A stretch of DNA of 64,000 nucleotides from Pelosinus fermentans JBW45 (GCF_000271665.2 NZ_CP010978.1:3254501-3318500), one strand, 5' to 3'; positions 1-10,159 are shown, counted from the stretch's first letter. A program made the numbers and translations. The notes: generated by a model from the letters alone, not told the origin.

Positions 1-1472
1 CGGTTCCCCTCCTTGCTGGATATACCTTTCTTAAATAAAGTACTGCTTACTTCTGGTAAAATTCCCTCACCTGTGTCACTTACGTGAATCGATAATATCC
101 CTTTATCATAATACATATGCAGTTCTATCTCCTTATAAGGACTGTTGTTTACTGCGTCAAAAGCATTCTCTACTAAATTACCAATAATCGTTACCATTTC
201 ATGAATAACTTCATTATTCCAAGGCTTAGGAACATAGGTTTCTTCTGCTAAATGCATAATCACATTGTTTTCCCTTGATAAGCTTAACTTACTTAGAATA
301 AACCCTGCAAGAAGAGGTTCCCTGATACGTTTGGTTACAAAACTAATTTCCTCTTCATGCTCAGAAGTAATTTTATTAATGTAATTTGCTAATTGCGAGT
401 AACTTTTCAATTTGACTAAACCCAATATAACATGCAACTGATTCATAAATTCGTGGGCCCGCGCCCTAAGAGCATCTACATAATCCTGAACACCTGTAAG
501 CTGCTCTGCAAGATCTTTCACTTCTGTCTTATCCCGAAAAGTAGATATAGCCCCCACAACTTTTCCATTTACAATCATAGGGAGGCAGTTTGCAATAACG
601 GGCGAGCCATGGAAATCTTGTTCTTGATCTACTTGCGCCACACCAGATTCAATTACTTCTAGTAAATTCGTATTTGGTACATAGTTTGTAATGGATTTAC
701 CTACCGGACTATCATCTATGCCTGTCAAGCCTAATATGCGAATAGTTTCAGCGTTTACCAAGGTAATTACTCCTTGACTGTCGACAGCAAGAATTCCCTC
801 ATATACCGACTGCAGCATAGCATTTCGTTCCTCCAGTCGATTAGCAATCGCCTCTGGCTCAAGACCAAATAAAATATTTTTTACATTTTTTGATAGTAAA
901 TAAGCACCGATAATACCAATCATCATACCAATTATAATTGCCAAAAATAATGCCTTTTGCGTCTCTTTCTCCAGTATTTTAATATTATCCATTAAGACAC
1001 CAACCACTACTACCCCTACCTGCTTTCCCTCTGGAGTAAAAACAGGTACAAATGCCCGTAATGCATCCCCTAACGTTCCCTTAGCCACTGAAACATATTC
1101 TTTGCCTGCTAGCGCGTCCTCTTCATCCCCACCAACAAATTGTTGGCCAATCTTTTCAAAATTAGGATGTGATTTGCGAATCCCCTGCATATCTAAAATC
1201 ACAATGTATTCAACCTCAGCTGCAACTCCACTCTCATTAGCATATGTCTGCATAGCATCTATATTTTTATCTTGTGCTAACCCTTCAATTACAAGAGGAG
1301 ATTTCACAATAAGATGAGCCACACTCGCAGCTTTCCTGGCAGTCCCCTTTTGTGCATCAAATTCAATATTCTGGGATATTAATATATTGGTAATCAACAA
1401 GGCTGCAGCTACTACCGCAAATGTTAATAGCATAATCTTAGTTTGCAGCTTTAAGCTTCTATTAAATAACAA
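1..1472 (-). CDS. Sensor histidine kinase, CitA/DcuS family (3' end beyond window)
   Basis: Membrane sensor kinase, probably for a C4-dicarboxylate, citrate or similar carboxylate. About 490 residues are visible and the C-terminus runs off the left edge. In order: TM1 near residues 13-32, an extracytoplasmic Cache-like domain, TM2 near 172-192, then the family hallmark LEPEAIANRLEERNAML, a PAS domain, an H-box RAHEFMNQLH with the phospho-acceptor His near 340, the N-box NLVENAFDAV and the G1 box DTGEGI. The chosen start is TTG at 1472, preceded by AAGGTGG; the first ATG is 12 codons further in. The cognate response regulator, normally adjacent, would lie left of the window. The ligand cannot be read from sequence. 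Confidence 0.9.
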   Translation of the reverse strand, partial: MLFNRSLKLQTKIMLLTFAVVAAALLITNILISQNIEFDAQKGTARKAASVAHLIVKSPLVIEGLAQDKNIDAMQTYANESGVAAEVEYIVILDMQGIRKSHPNFEKIGQQFVGGDEEDALAGKEYVSVAKGTLGDALRAFVPVFTPEGKQVGVVVVGVLMDNIKILEKETQKALFLAIIIGMMIGIIGAYLLSKNVKNILFGLEPEAIANRLEERNAMLQSVYEGILAVDSQGVITLVNAETIRILGLTGIDDSPVGKSITNYVPNTNLLEVIESGVAQVDQEQDFHGSPVIANCLPMIVNGKVVGAISTFRDKTEVKDLAEQLTGVQDYVDALRARAHEFMNQLHVILGLVKLKSYSQLANYINKITSEHEEEISFVTKRIREPLLAGFILSKLSLSRENNVIMHLAEETYVPKPWNNEVIHEMVTIIGNLVENAFDAVNNSPYKEIELHMYYDKGILSIHVSDTGEGILPEVSSTLFKKGISSKEGN

Positions 1473-1554
1473 AAATACACCACCTTACTTTTCTCTACAA
1501 GCTATCTCTATTATAGAAATCTAACGTACAAAAAACAAGAACAACAAAGTGATT

Positions 1555-1596
1555 TTTATAAAAATATCCAGCGAGAAAACATCGTTTCTCACTGGA
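1555..1596 (-). terminator. Intrinsic terminator of the nitroreductase gene
   Basis: Arms 1567-1578 and 1585-1596 form a 12-bp stem with one G-U pair on the minus-strand RNA, followed by a T-rich stretch (TATTTTTAT). Confidence 0.75.
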
Positions 1597-1639
1597 CACT
1601 TTTGCTACTAATTATTTTGCCCCAAATAAGCTCTGCCGA

Positions 1640-2377
1640 CTATCTTTTCCCCAAAGCAGCTACATATATAATAAATTCTTCCTCACCATCAAGTCCTATT
1701 ACAGCGTTTAGATGCTCATCATCAAAAGCAGCAACAGCACATGCTCCGCAGCCAACAACTTGTGCCGATAAATATAAATTCTGACAAACATGTCCTGCAT
1801 CCAGATGCAAGTAACGATATCCTCTTTCCCCATAGCGCCATTTCATACGACTGGCTTGTGCCGCCCAAAGAAAGGTTACTGCACTCTTAGTAATAAATTT
1901 CTGCCCCAAACATGCCTTTGTTATTTCCGTGGAAATATGTTCTGCCAAATTTACTTCCATTAATTTATGCTCAAGGGCTAAAAAACGATATAAACCCGGT
2001 TTGATTCCTTCAACATTATGAATGAGTAAGTATGTCTCAAAGGCATGCCGCGCACCTGCTGATGGAACGGTTCGCAGAGTAGCCTGATTTCCTAATATTT
2101 GTTTAACGCCCTGAGTACACCATAATAAATAAGATAGTTCCAATAAACTGATTGGCACATTCTGATAATCACGTACACTGGATCTAAGTTCAACCAGGGC
2201 CATAAAATCAATTGTAATTGGTGGAATTTCTTCTGGCATTGGCAAATCAATGATATTGTTTTTTTCATCATAAGCCGTTTCCAAAGATGGCTGAGCTACT
2301 ATACTCTCAGGGTCTTTCTGTTCCATATTCTCATAGCGAGTTTGCACCATAAATTCATGTCCAATGGATTTTAGCAT
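1640..2377 (-). CDS. SagB-type nitroreductase-family protein
   Basis: FMN-dependent oxidoreductase of the nitroreductase fold, SagB/ThcOx type, 245 residues. RSSVRDY (about 65-71) is the usual FMN-phosphate-binding start of the domain. TVPSAGARHAFETYL (about 103-117) and GCGACAVAAFDDE near 209-221 are typical of the SagB branch. The start is ATG at 2377, seven bases after GAGG; a GTG at 2383 is too close to the ribosome-binding site. SagB proteins in azole-peptide clusters work with a cyclodehydratase, but none is encoded nearby, so this is probably a stand-alone reductase of unknown substrate. It has its own terminator and appears monocistronic. Confidence 0.8.
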   Translation of the reverse strand: MLKSIGHEFMVQTRYENMEQKDPESIVAQPSLETAYDEKNNIIDLPMPEEIPPITIDFMALVELRSSVRDYQNVPISLLELSYLLWCTQGVKQILGNQATLRTVPSAGARHAFETYLLIHNVEGIKPGLYRFLALEHKLMEVNLAEHISTEITKACLGQKFITKSAVTFLWAAQASRMKWRYGERGYRYLHLDAGHVCQNLYLSAQVVGCGACAVAAFDDEHLNAVIGLDGEEEFIIYVAALGKR

Positions 2378-2477
2378 GATCACACCTCTAACTTTTATAT
2401 GAATAGATTATTTTAAATACACTATCATTATTCTTTCACCACCTCTTTAAAAAATCCTCCCTACTTCCATTTTAGTA

Positions 2478-2519
2478 AAATAAATAAAACTGCCAACACC
2501 CTCATTGAGGATTGACAGT
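2478..2519 (-). terminator. Terminator of the his operon
   Basis: On the minus strand an imperfect stem built from ACTGTCAA/TTGGCAGT and CCTC/GAGG is followed by TTTATTTATTTT, just after the hisIE stop codon. Confidence 0.75.
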
Positions 2520-2548
2520 CTTATTTTTACAGGTAACTAACCGCTTTA

Positions 2549-3205
2549 CTATTTCCTTCTTTTTTGCAGCTCTTCCAAAAGTTCACTGATACTTACATTA
2601 TGATACGCTAAAAGCACTAAACAATGATACCAAAGATCTGCCATTTCATATAGTAATTCTTCTTTACTATTATTCTTAGAGGCGATAATTGTTTCCGCTG
2701 CCTCTTCCCCAACTTTTTTAAGTATTTTATCCTGACCTTTATCAAAGAGATAGGTGGTATAAGAACCAGCTTGAGGATTGCGCTTGCGGTCATTCACTAC
2801 ATGATACAGTTCTTGTAAGATAGTGGACACCGATTGTCCATAAACAGAAGGTATAGTTACCGCTGTTTTGCCTTCCATTTTCTGCTGGTCTAGTGTGCGC
2901 CTGAAACAAGACAATGTTCCTTCATGACATGCAACCCCAACTTGCTCTACTTTGATCAAAAGAGTATCCCCATCGCAATCATAATATATCTGCTGCACCT
3001 TTTGCACATGTCCAGAAGTTTCGCCTTTTTGCCATAAACTTTGGCGACTACGACTGAAAAACCAGGTAACTCCTGTTTCTATAGTCTTTCGTAATGATTC
3101 CCTATTCATATAGGCTAGCATAAGAACAATTCCGGTTTGTTCCTGTTGGATAATTGCTGGAATTAAGCCATTATCATCAAATTTAATATCGTCTATATTG
3201 ATCAT
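2549..3205 (-). CDS. hisIE: HisIE, bifunctional PRA-CH/PRA-PH
   Basis: Catalyses steps 2 and 3 of histidine synthesis: pyrophosphohydrolysis of phosphoribosyl-ATP, then cyclohydrolysis of phosphoribosyl-AMP. Residues 1-115 are the HisI domain, with Mg-binding D76/D78/D80 and zinc cysteines C77, C93 and C100. Residues 125-218 are the HisE MazG-like domain with [12 protein letters not shown] near 167-178. Length 218 fits the fused form. The ATG overlaps the hisF stop by four bases (ATGA), indicating translational coupling. It is the last gene of the his operon. Confidence 0.97.
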   Translation of the reverse strand: MINIDDIKFDDNGLIPAIIQQEQTGIVLMLAYMNRESLRKTIETGVTWFFSRSRQSLWQKGETSGHVQKVQQIYYDCDGDTLLIKVEQVGVACHEGTLSCFRRTLDQQKMEGKTAVTIPSVYGQSVSTILQELYHVVNDRKRNPQAGSYTTYLFDKGQDKILKKVGEEAAETIIASKNNSKEELLYEMADLWYHCLVLLAYHNVSISELLEELQKRRK

Positions 3206-3960
3206 AGCCGTACCTCCACACCTTTTGATTTTAGATATTGTTTTACCTGACCAACAGTAAATTGTCCAAAGTGAAAAACAGAAGCTGCTAATACGGCATC
3301 AGCCTTACCTTCAGTAAGCACATCATAAAAGTGCACCAGTTCCCCTGCGCCCCCGGATGCAATGACAGGTACGCCTACAGCTTCCGAAACAGCCCTGGTC
3401 AGTTTAATATCATAACCATCTTTCGTTCCATCTTTATCCATACTGGTCAAGAGAATTTCTCCTGCTCCCAGCGCTGTAGCCTGCTTCACCCAATCTAACA
3501 CGTCCAGCCCCGTGGGAGTGCGTCCTCCGTTAATATACACTTCCCACTCGTCTTCACCTCTTTGTCTGGCATCAACAGCCAAAACAATACACTGACGACC
3601 AAAGCGCTTTGCTCCTTCGGCAATTAACTCCGGGCTTTTGATGGCTGCTGTATTGAGGGATACCTTATCTGCACCGGCTTTTAACATTTTGCGAATGTCT
3701 TCAACTGTTCGAATTCCGCCTCCTACAGTAAAAGGAATAAATACCTGAGATGCAGTTTGCTCTACCATCTGTACCATGGTATCTCTCTGTTCACAAGAAG
3801 CTGTAATATCTAAAAATATTAACTCATCGGCAAGTTCTTTATCGTAGATAGATGCCAATTCCACCGGGTTACCAGCATCTCTAAGTCCTACAAAATTAGT
3901 ACCCTTAACGACTCTCCCATCCTTCACATCCAGACAGGGAATAATCCTTTTTGTATACAT
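3202..3960 (-). CDS. hisF: HisF, imidazole glycerol phosphate synthase cyclase subunit
   Basis: Cyclase half of IGP synthase. It uses ammonia from HisH to turn PRFAR into imidazole glycerol phosphate and AICAR, the latter feeding the purine route encoded at the right end of the window. It is a 252-residue (beta/alpha)8 barrel with catalytic D11 ([12 protein letters not shown]) and D130 (VLAVDAR), plus phosphate-binding GGGIR (80-84) and ASGGAG. The start is ATG at 3960, four bases after the hisA stop, with GGGGAG before it. A longer in-frame extension to 3999 runs back into hisA and lacks a better start. Confidence 0.97.
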   Translation of the reverse strand: MYTKRIIPCLDVKDGRVVKGTNFVGLRDAGNPVELASIYDKELADELIFLDITASCEQRDTMVQMVEQTASQVFIPFTVGGGIRTVEDIRKMLKAGADKVSLNTAAIKSPELIAEGAKRFGRQCIVLAVDARQRGEDEWEVYINGGRTPTGLDVLDWVKQATALGAGEILLTSMDKDGTKDGYDIKLTRAVSEAVGVPVIASGGAGELVHFYDVLTEGKADAVLAASVFHFGQFTVGQVKQYLKSKGVEVRL

Positions 3961-3964
3961 GATT

Positions 3965-4693
3965 TCACTCTCCCCGCAACAGACATAAGGCATCAGCAAG
4001 GTTCAGACTACCTGTATAAATGGCCTTGCCGACAATCACGCCTTCAATACCATCACTCGCTGCCTTTTTTATAGCTTCAATATCAGATAAATCACGAACT
4101 CCTCCTGAAGCAATGACTGGAATCCCAGAGGCTTTAGCCACGGCTGCCGTAGCAGAAATATTCACCCCTGACAAGGTACCATCACGAGAAATATCCGTAT
4201 AAATAATTCGTGCTACACCAACCCCGGCCATTTTCTCAGCCAATTCTTCCGCCCCAATACCACCTGCAATTCCCCAACCATCTACAGCAACGACACCGGC
4301 GCGAGCGTCAATTCCCACCACGATACGATCACCATATTTCTCACATGCTGCTGCGACTAATTCTGGTTGCTTAACAGCAACTGACCCTAAAATAACTCGC
4401 GCTACCCCAACTTCCAAAAATTGTGCAATCGTGTCTAAATTCCGTATACCACCACCTAATTGCACAGGAATCCTTACACTTTTTGTTATATCAGCAATCA
4501 CACTTAAATTTACAGGCTTACCTGCTAAGGCACCATCCAAATCTACCAAATGTAGATATTCAGCACCTTCATTTACCCAACGAATTGCCATATCCAAAGG
4601 ATTATCAGCGAATATAGTTTCTTTATCGAAACGTCCTTCTGTCAACCGAACACATTTTCCATTCCGAATATCAATTGCTGGAAAAAGAATCAT
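3965..4693 (-). CDS. hisA: HisA, phosphoribosylformimino-AICAR-P isomerase
   Basis: Converts ProFAR to PRFAR (step 4). It is a 242-residue (beta/alpha)8 barrel, homologous in fold to HisF. It has the catalytic Asp in [14 protein letters not shown] (D8), a second in VGIDAR, and phosphate-binding GGGIR and ASGGVRD loops. The ATG overlaps the hisH stop by four bases. Sits between hisH and hisF in the standard order. Confidence 0.97.
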   Translation of the reverse strand: MILFPAIDIRNGKCVRLTEGRFDKETIFADNPLDMAIRWVNEGAEYLHLVDLDGALAGKPVNLSVIADITKSVRIPVQLGGGIRNLDTIAQFLEVGVARVILGSVAVKQPELVAAACEKYGDRIVVGIDARAGVVAVDGWGIAGGIGAEELAEKMAGVGVARIIYTDISRDGTLSGVNISATAAVAKASGIPVIASGGVRDLSDIEAIKKAASDGIEGVIVGKAIYTGSLNLADALCLLRGE

Positions 4694-5298
4694 GATTTCA
4701 ACTCCTTAAAGTTAGCCAGCATCGCTAAACCAATACTACCTGATTTTTCAGGATGGAATTGCACAGCCTGTATATTTCCCCGACCAACAGCGGCCGTTAC
4801 AGCGCCGCCATAATCTGCCACTGCCGTAATCAAACTAGCATCTTCAGGCACAGCATGGAAACTGTGAACAAAATAGACATAGGATTCCTGAGGTATATTC
4901 TCAAACAAAGGACTCTTAGCAGCAAAAGATAGGCTATTCCACCCCATATGAGGAATTTTTAAAGCAGGAGCCTGTATTTTACGTACCATACCAGGAAAAA
5001 GTCCCAGCCCTTTCGTTTCCGGATCTTCTTCACTGCCTTCAAACAAAACTTGCAAGCCCAGACAAATGGAAAGAAAAGGTGTTCCTTTCGCAACTACCTC
5101 ATGGATGGCATCAATCATGTGATAGGCTTTAAGATTCTCCATACAATCACCAAAGGCACCGACGCCTGGCAGTACTACTTTATCAGCTGCTGCGACGATC
5201 TTAGGCTCACTGGTAACTACAACCTCTGCCCCTAACTTAACAAAAGCCTTTTCCACACTATATAAATTACCCATGCCATAATCAATAATAGCAATCAT
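4690..5298 (-). CDS. hisH: HisH, IGP synthase glutaminase subunit
   Basis: Class I glutamine amidotransferase that supplies ammonia to HisF. 202 residues, with nucleophile C79 in SICLGLQ and the His-Glu pair in QFHPEKSG near 182-184. The start is ATG at 5298, seven bases after AGGAGG. An upstream in-frame GTG at 5304 sits almost on top of the ribosome-binding site and is unlikely. It is twelve bases downstream of hisB. Confidence 0.97.
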   Translation of the reverse strand: MIAIIDYGMGNLYSVEKAFVKLGAEVVVTSEPKIVAAADKVVLPGVGAFGDCMENLKAYHMIDAIHEVVAKGTPFLSICLGLQVLFEGSEEDPETKGLGLFPGMVRKIQAPALKIPHMGWNSLSFAAKSPLFENIPQESYVYFVHSFHAVPEDASLITAVADYGGAVTAAVGRGNIQAVQFHPEKSGSIGLAMLANFKELKS

Positions 5299-5309
5299 AG
5301 TCACCCCTC

Positions 5310-5897
5310 CTATAGCATCCCTTTACTCGACATCACTCCAACAATTCTCTCATCGATAGATGAAGCTTCATCAAGAGCCCTGCCTAACGCCTTAAATATC
5401 GCTTCAACAATATGGTGAGAATTTTTACCGGATAATAGGCGCACATGTAAAGTTAACCCTGCATGTACAGATAAAGCACGTAAAAATTCTTCTGTCAGTT
5501 CACTGTCAAAATCACCGATTCTTTCCGACGGTATCGCAACATCAAAAACGAGGAAGGGACGACCGCTAATATCTAAGGACACCATTGCTAAGGCTTCGTC
5601 CATTGGTACAAAAGCAGTACCATATCGTTTAATACCACTTTTATCACCTAATGCTTTTGCCAAAGCCTGACCTAAGACAATACCTGTATCTTCTACAGTA
5701 TGATGTCCATCTACCTGCAAATCTCCTTGCGCAATGAGCTGCAAATCCATAAAGCCATGTTTGGTTAGCAACAATAACATATGGTCAAAAAAACCAATCC
5801 CTGTTGCTATTTCACTTTTACCAGTTCCATCAATATTTAGTGTGGTTGAGATATTTGTTTCAGCGGTTAGCCGCTTCATTGTCGCAGTACGCATCAT
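5310..5897 (-). CDS. hisB: HisB, imidazoleglycerol-phosphate dehydratase
   Basis: Dehydrates imidazole glycerol phosphate to imidazole acetol phosphate (step 6). The 195-residue monofunctional form has the two metal-binding motifs GHHTVEDTGI and SHHIVEAIFKALGRAL. It lacks the phosphatase domain found in the enterobacterial fusion, so histidinol phosphatase must come from another gene; a PHP candidate lies at 16065-16835. Start at 5897 after GAAGG; a second ATG directly follows. Confidence 0.97.
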   Translation of the reverse strand: MMRTATMKRLTAETNISTTLNIDGTGKSEIATGIGFFDHMLLLLTKHGFMDLQLIAQGDLQVDGHHTVEDTGIVLGQALAKALGDKSGIKRYGTAFVPMDEALAMVSLDISGRPFLVFDVAIPSERIGDFDSELTEEFLRALSVHAGLTLHVRLLSGKNSHHIVEAIFKALGRALDEASSIDERIVGVMSSKGML

Positions 5898-5935
5898 TTG
5901 GAACCTTCTTTCCTATTATTTATAAATAGCTTATA

Positions 5936-6994
5936 TTACTCATTCATAAACGTTTTAATAGCCTTGTATACATTATCATTCTCTAAAGGCGTTCCAACTG
6001 TAATTCTAATGCAATTGGTAAGAAGAGGTGCTGTACTAAAATCTCTTATGCCAATATTTTTCTCAGATAAGTAAGCACTCAGCTTTTGTGCTTTCTCTGT
6101 TTTTATTAAAATAAAATTAGTCTCTGAAGGATAGACCGTAATACCTGCTATTGCAGTCAGCGAATCAGCTAAACGCTTGCGCTCCCCAATAATCTGCCCA
6201 ATGATTGGCATAAACTCATCTCGCATTTGATATACCACTTGCGCAGTAATCAAAGACAAGGCATTGATATGGTAAGGCATCATAACTTTATTTACCATAG
6301 ATACAATTTCAGCATTAGACAGCATATAACCTACACGAATCGCTGCTAAGCCATAGGCTTTGGATAATGTTCTTGCTACAATTAAGTGGTCGTACTTTTT
6401 CATAAGACTGACAGCAGATTGACCATAGAATTCATAATAAGCTTCGTCAACGACAACAGGACATCGTGCTTTACTTAGAATATATTCGATATCTTCTTGT
6501 GGAATAATTGTACCTGTAGGGTTATTGGGATTGCATAGAATAATCAACTTAGCCTTGGACTGCTCTGCCGCTTCCACAACTTTTTCTGGTGATAGGGAAA
6601 AATCTTCATTTAATTTTACTGGAACCGCTTGGCTGTCCGTTAATTGAGCATAAATACCATACATGGAAAATGAGGGCGTCGGAAAAATAATGCTCCTTCC
6701 TGGTCCACCAAAAGTTTGAAATAGGGCCAACAAGATCTCACTTGATCCATTACCAATTACGATATTTTGAATCGTGGTCGCAAAAGCTTCTGCAATCAAT
6801 GCTCGTAAATCTAACATTCCGATATCAGGGTAACGATTAAATGCCATATATTCTATCTGATTCATGACTCTTTCATGCACTAAAGGGGGCAAATTATTAG
6901 GACTTTCATTAGCATCAAGCTTGCTATCCCATTCCTTTTCTTCTACTGAGTAGGATTTTATATTTTCTAATCCTGGTCGATAATCAAACATCAT
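5936..6994 (-). CDS. hisC: HisC, histidinol-phosphate aminotransferase
   Basis: PLP aminotransferase, fold type I, 352 residues. Transfers the amino group from glutamate to imidazole acetol phosphate. The PLP lysine is K212 in RTLSKAYGLAAIRVG; NPNNPTG (155-161) and VVDEAYYEF (181-189) are the conserved cofactor contacts. Its ATG lies inside the 3' end of hisD (11-base overlap), so it is translationally coupled. In some bacteria HisC paralogs also act on aromatic substrates; the operon context makes the histidine role clear. Confidence 0.97.
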   Translation of the reverse strand: MMFDYRPGLENIKSYSVEEKEWDSKLDANESPNNLPPLVHERVMNQIEYMAFNRYPDIGMLDLRALIAEAFATTIQNIVIGNGSSEILLALFQTFGGPGRSIIFPTPSFSMYGIYAQLTDSQAVPVKLNEDFSLSPEKVVEAAEQSKAKLIILCNPNNPTGTIIPQEDIEYILSKARCPVVVDEAYYEFYGQSAVSLMKKYDHLIVARTLSKAYGLAAIRVGYMLSNAEIVSMVNKVMMPYHINALSLITAQVVYQMRDEFMPIIGQIIGERKRLADSLTAIAGITVYPSETNFILIKTEKAQKLSAYLSEKNIGIRDFSTAPLLTNCIRITVGTPLENDNVYKAIKTFMNE

Positions 6995-8333
6995 TCTTTT
7001 CCCTCACTCTGATCGCATTGGCATGAGCCTGTAGTCCTTCTGCCTCTGCTAATGTAATTACTTGATTCGCTACTGCCTGCAGCGCTTTTTGGCTATATGC
7101 GATAATACTGGTTCTTTTCATAAAGGTTTCTACATTTAACACGGAATAAAAACGAGCCGTTCCCCCAGTTGGCAATACATGATTGGGTCCTGCTAAGTAA
7201 TCCCCCAACGGTTCTGGCGAATAAGGTCCCAAAAATACAGCGCCTGCATTTTTTACAAAAGGCAACAAGGCAAAAGGTTGCTCTGTTATGATCTCTAAAT
7301 GTTCCGGTGCTGATATATTGGCCAATTCGATCGCCTGCATACTGTTTTTCGTTATAATCATCAATCCATTTTTCTGCAGCGATGCTTCAGCAATTTCCCT
7401 GCGAGGCAGCTTAGCCAACTGGCGCTCAAGTTCTATTTCCACTTTACTCACAAGGTTACTGCTATCCGTAATTAAAATGCTGGATGCTAATACATCATGC
7501 TCAGCCTGACTTAGCATATCTGCAGCAATATACGAAGGGTCTGCGGTTTCATCCGCAACAATTAAAATCTCACTTGGTCCCGCTAACATATCAATATCAC
7601 AATGTCCATACACCGCCTTTTTAGCCAAAGTGACAAAGATATTACCAGGTCCTGTGATTTTATCAACCTTAGGAATCAGCTTGGTACCAAAGGCTAGGGC
7701 AGCAATAGCCTGCGCTCCTCCTGCTTTAAACACTCTGGTCACACCCGATTCCCGGGCTGCTGCTAAAATACTGGGATTAACGCTGCCATCCTTACTAGGA
7801 GGCACCACCATAATAATTTCTTTTACACCAGCAACAGCGGCAGGAACTGCGTTCATAATAACAGAGGATGGATAAATAGCAGTGCCCCCAGGCACGTACA
7901 TTCCCACTCTTTCTAAAGGGATACAACTTTGTCCCAGCATCGCTCCATGCTCTCGATAGGTAAGCCAGGTTTTAGGCAACTGCTCCATATGGAAAGATTT
8001 AACATTGCTAATGGCCTGTCGTATAGCAGCCAATATCTGCTCATCGACCTTTGCCAAAGCTTCTTGAAATTCCGATTCTGTAACTTCTAATGTATCTTCA
8101 CTTAAATTTACACCATCAATTACCTGGGTATATTGAAGTACTGCTTCATCCCCTTGCAGGCGTACATCTTGAATAATTTTATCCACTACCTGAGAAGCTG
8201 TTAATTCACTGCCGAATACCTTCTTAATATGACTCTTCGCGCCTTCTCCTAGTATCACTTGATCAAAAGGCGGCTTTATTAATAGTTCGCTTAATTCCTC
8301 TAGCGTGCTATCTTCTGCATATACAATTTTCAT
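6984..8333 (-). CDS. hisD: HisD, histidinol dehydrogenase
   Basis: Zinc-dependent, NAD-linked double oxidation of histidinol to histidine (last two steps). 449 residues, with conserved KAGGAQAIAALAFG, GPGNIFVTLAKK, and SAPEHLEI containing the catalytic Glu-His pair. The N-terminal 20-25 residues (MKIVYAEDSTLEELSEL) are variable. The ATG overlaps the hisG stop by four bases. Confidence 0.97.
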   Translation of the reverse strand: MKIVYAEDSTLEELSELLIKPPFDQVILGEGAKSHIKKVFGSELTASQVVDKIIQDVRLQGDEAVLQYTQVIDGVNLSEDTLEVTESEFQEALAKVDEQILAAIRQAISNVKSFHMEQLPKTWLTYREHGAMLGQSCIPLERVGMYVPGGTAIYPSSVIMNAVPAAVAGVKEIIMVVPPSKDGSVNPSILAAARESGVTRVFKAGGAQAIAALAFGTKLIPKVDKITGPGNIFVTLAKKAVYGHCDIDMLAGPSEILIVADETADPSYIAADMLSQAEHDVLASSILITDSSNLVSKVEIELERQLAKLPRREIAEASLQKNGLMIITKNSMQAIELANISAPEHLEIITEQPFALLPFVKNAGAVFLGPYSPEPLGDYLAGPNHVLPTGGTARFYSVLNVETFMKRTSIIAYSQKALQAVANQVITLAEAEGLQAHANAIRVREKNDV

Positions 8334-8995
8334 AGGGTCACCACACCTTCCAGCAGGGTTCTTAACTCTTCAGTAATTCTATTAATACGATCAAACTTCA
8401 GTTTAAAACTTACCCGATTAGCAATAAAGCGAGCCGTAACGGGCTGAATGGTCGCGACTTCCAATAAATTATTCGCCTTTAATGTACGTCCTGTCTCTAC
8501 CAAATCTACAATAATTTCTGCTAAACCGACCATAGGTGCCAATTCGATAGAACCATTTAATTTAATAAATTCCATCTGAATGCCCATACTATGAAAATAG
8601 CTTTCTGCTATACGAGGATATTTAGTAGCTACTCGCATATGCGCATAATCACTTAATTTTTCTCGTTTTAAAGCTTCTGGCACCGCCACCATCATTCGGC
8701 ACAAACCAAATCTCAAATCTAATAATTCATAAAGATCTTTCTCTTCTTCCAATAATACATCCTTGCCGATAATTCCAATATCGGCTGCACCATATTCAAT
8801 ATATGTTGGCAAATCTGCTGTTTTCGTGATGATAAAATGCAACTTTTCCTTTTCATTGGTGATTACTAATTTACGTGAGTTTTCACTCAGGTCTTCTGCT
8901 GTACATCCTACTTTTGCTAACATTTCTGCCGAAGGTGCAAATAGTTTCCCCTTTGGCAAAGCGATCGTAAGATAATCCATGTCACTTGATGTCAT
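8330..8995 (-). CDS. hisG: HisG, ATP phosphoribosyltransferase, short form
   Basis: First, committed step: condenses ATP and PRPP. At 221 residues it is the short form without the C-terminal allosteric ACT-like domain. It therefore needs HisZ, encoded separately at 10703-11887, for activity and histidine feedback. Motifs: ALPKGKLF near the start, DIGIIGKDVL, and LVETGRTLKANNL (PRPP loop). Start ATG at 8995, six bases after AGGAGGA. First gene of the his operon; promoter and candidate operator are at 9033-9073. Confidence 0.96.
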   Translation of the reverse strand: MTSSDMDYLTIALPKGKLFAPSAEMLAKVGCTAEDLSENSRKLVITNEKEKLHFIITKTADLPTYIEYGAADIGIIGKDVLLEEEKDLYELLDLRFGLCRMMVAVPEALKREKLSDYAHMRVATKYPRIAESYFHSMGIQMEFIKLNGSIELAPMVGLAEIIVDLVETGRTLKANNLLEVATIQPVTARFIANRVSFKLKFDRINRITEELRTLLEGVVTL

Positions 8996-9032
8996 GAAGA
9001 TCCTCCTAAATTACTTTAGTTATTTAAAGCAT

Positions 9033-9073
9033 TAACATAGTGCTATATTATCATTTGTTAAAATATTCGTCAA
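9033..9073 (-). promoter_or_regulatory. his operon promoter with candidate YerC/HisR operator
   Basis: Minus-strand -35 TTGACG (9068-9073), 17-bp spacer, -10 TAATAT (9045-9050). The imperfect palindrome TAACATAGTGCTATATTA (9033-9050, plus-strand reading) overlaps the -10 and start region. TTAACATAGTG at 9032-9042 matches 9 of 11 bases of TTTACTTAGTG at 12301-12311 in the yerC promoter, at the same distance from the -10. No T-box or other leader RNA signature is visible. Confidence 0.6.
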
Positions 9074-9202
9074 TATAAATGTAGGATTTTTAGATACATA
9101 TGTAGAATCATCTTTCATAAGAATGTTAAAACTTTATTTTGGACCAGTAAATTATAGACCCTATGATTCAGTTTTAAAATATACATAAAGGGGTGTCATA
9201 TT

Positions 9203-10153
9203 ATGCCCAACTTAAATATTCTTGTAATCAACAACTTAGCAGACCGTCATATGAAAATAATTCAAAGTAGTGCTCCTAACAGCAATATCATAACATGTGA
9301 TTATGAAAAAGCTGCAGAGCACATTCGAGACATTGATATTTTAGTTCCTTGGGGGTCCATGGATGTTCGTCCCCTCTATCTTGCTGCCCCTAAATTAACA
9401 TGGATACATAGCCTAAGCGCAGGAGTTGAAGGTTTGATCTTTCCTGAAATTCAAAATGCCAACACGATAATAACCAATTCAAGAGGTATTCATGGCATTC
9501 CAGTTTCAGAACATGTTTTTGCTATGATGCTCGTTTTTACGAGAGGATTGGATGTATTTATTCGGCAACAAGCAAAGCACCAATGGAAGCGGACAATGGT
9601 TGACGAAATTCATGACAAAACCATCGGTATCGTAGGTCTTGGCAGTATCGGACGAGAAATTGCTAAAAAGGCCAAAGGTCTGGGAATGAAAGTTGTCGCC
9701 AGCAAACAAACCATGACAAAAGAGCTATTTGTTGATGAGCTCTATCCTCCTGAAAAACTCCATGAACTACTTTCATTTTCCGATTTTGTAGTCACAGCCC
9801 TGCCTTTATTAAAAGAAACGAAACATTTATTTACGATAAACGAGTTTTCCGTTATGAAACCATCTGCTTATTTCATCAACATTGCCCGAGGCGGTATCAT
9901 TAAACAAGACGATTTGATAACCGCTTTAGAGCAAGGCTTGATAAAAGGTGCATGTCTAGATGTGTTTGATGAAGAGCCTCTTTCTGATTCTTCCCCTCTA
10001 TGGGATATGCAAAACGTAATCATTACCCCCCATGTAGCAGCCCTATCACCAAGCTACCTGGACAGAGCTGTCAAGCTCTTCGCCGATAACCTGTCCAGAT
10101 TTCAGCAAAACAAAGAAATGTTAAATATCATTGATAAGGTAAAGGGTTATTAA
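9203..10153 (+). CDS. D-isomer-specific 2-hydroxyacid dehydrogenase
   Basis: NAD(P)-dependent dehydrogenase of the D-lactate/phosphoglycerate dehydrogenase superfamily, 316 residues. Rossmann motif GLGSIG at 145-150 and the catalytic triad R229 (NIARGG), E258 (FDEEPL) and H277 (TPHVAA) are all present. There is no C-terminal ACT domain, so it is not a typical regulated SerA. Its substrate (glyoxylate, hydroxypyruvate or a branched 2-ketoacid) cannot be decided. It is transcribed divergently from the his operon and sits between hisG and the hisZ group, but no functional link is evident. AAAGGGG precedes the ATG. Confidence 0.88.
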   Translation: MPNLNILVINNLADRHMKIIQSSAPNSNIITCDYEKAAEHIRDIDILVPWGSMDVRPLYLAAPKLTWIHSLSAGVEGLIFPEIQNANTIITNSRGIHGIPVSEHVFAMMLVFTRGLDVFIRQQAKHQWKRTMVDEIHDKTIGIVGLGSIGREIAKKAKGLGMKVVASKQTMTKELFVDELYPPEKLHELLSFSDFVVTALPLLKETKHLFTINEFSVMKPSAYFINIARGGIIKQDDLITALEQGLIKGACLDVFDEEPLSDSSPLWDMQNVIITPHVAALSPSYLDRAVKLFADNLSRFQQNKEMLNIIDKVKGY

Positions 10154-10159
10154 CTTTTT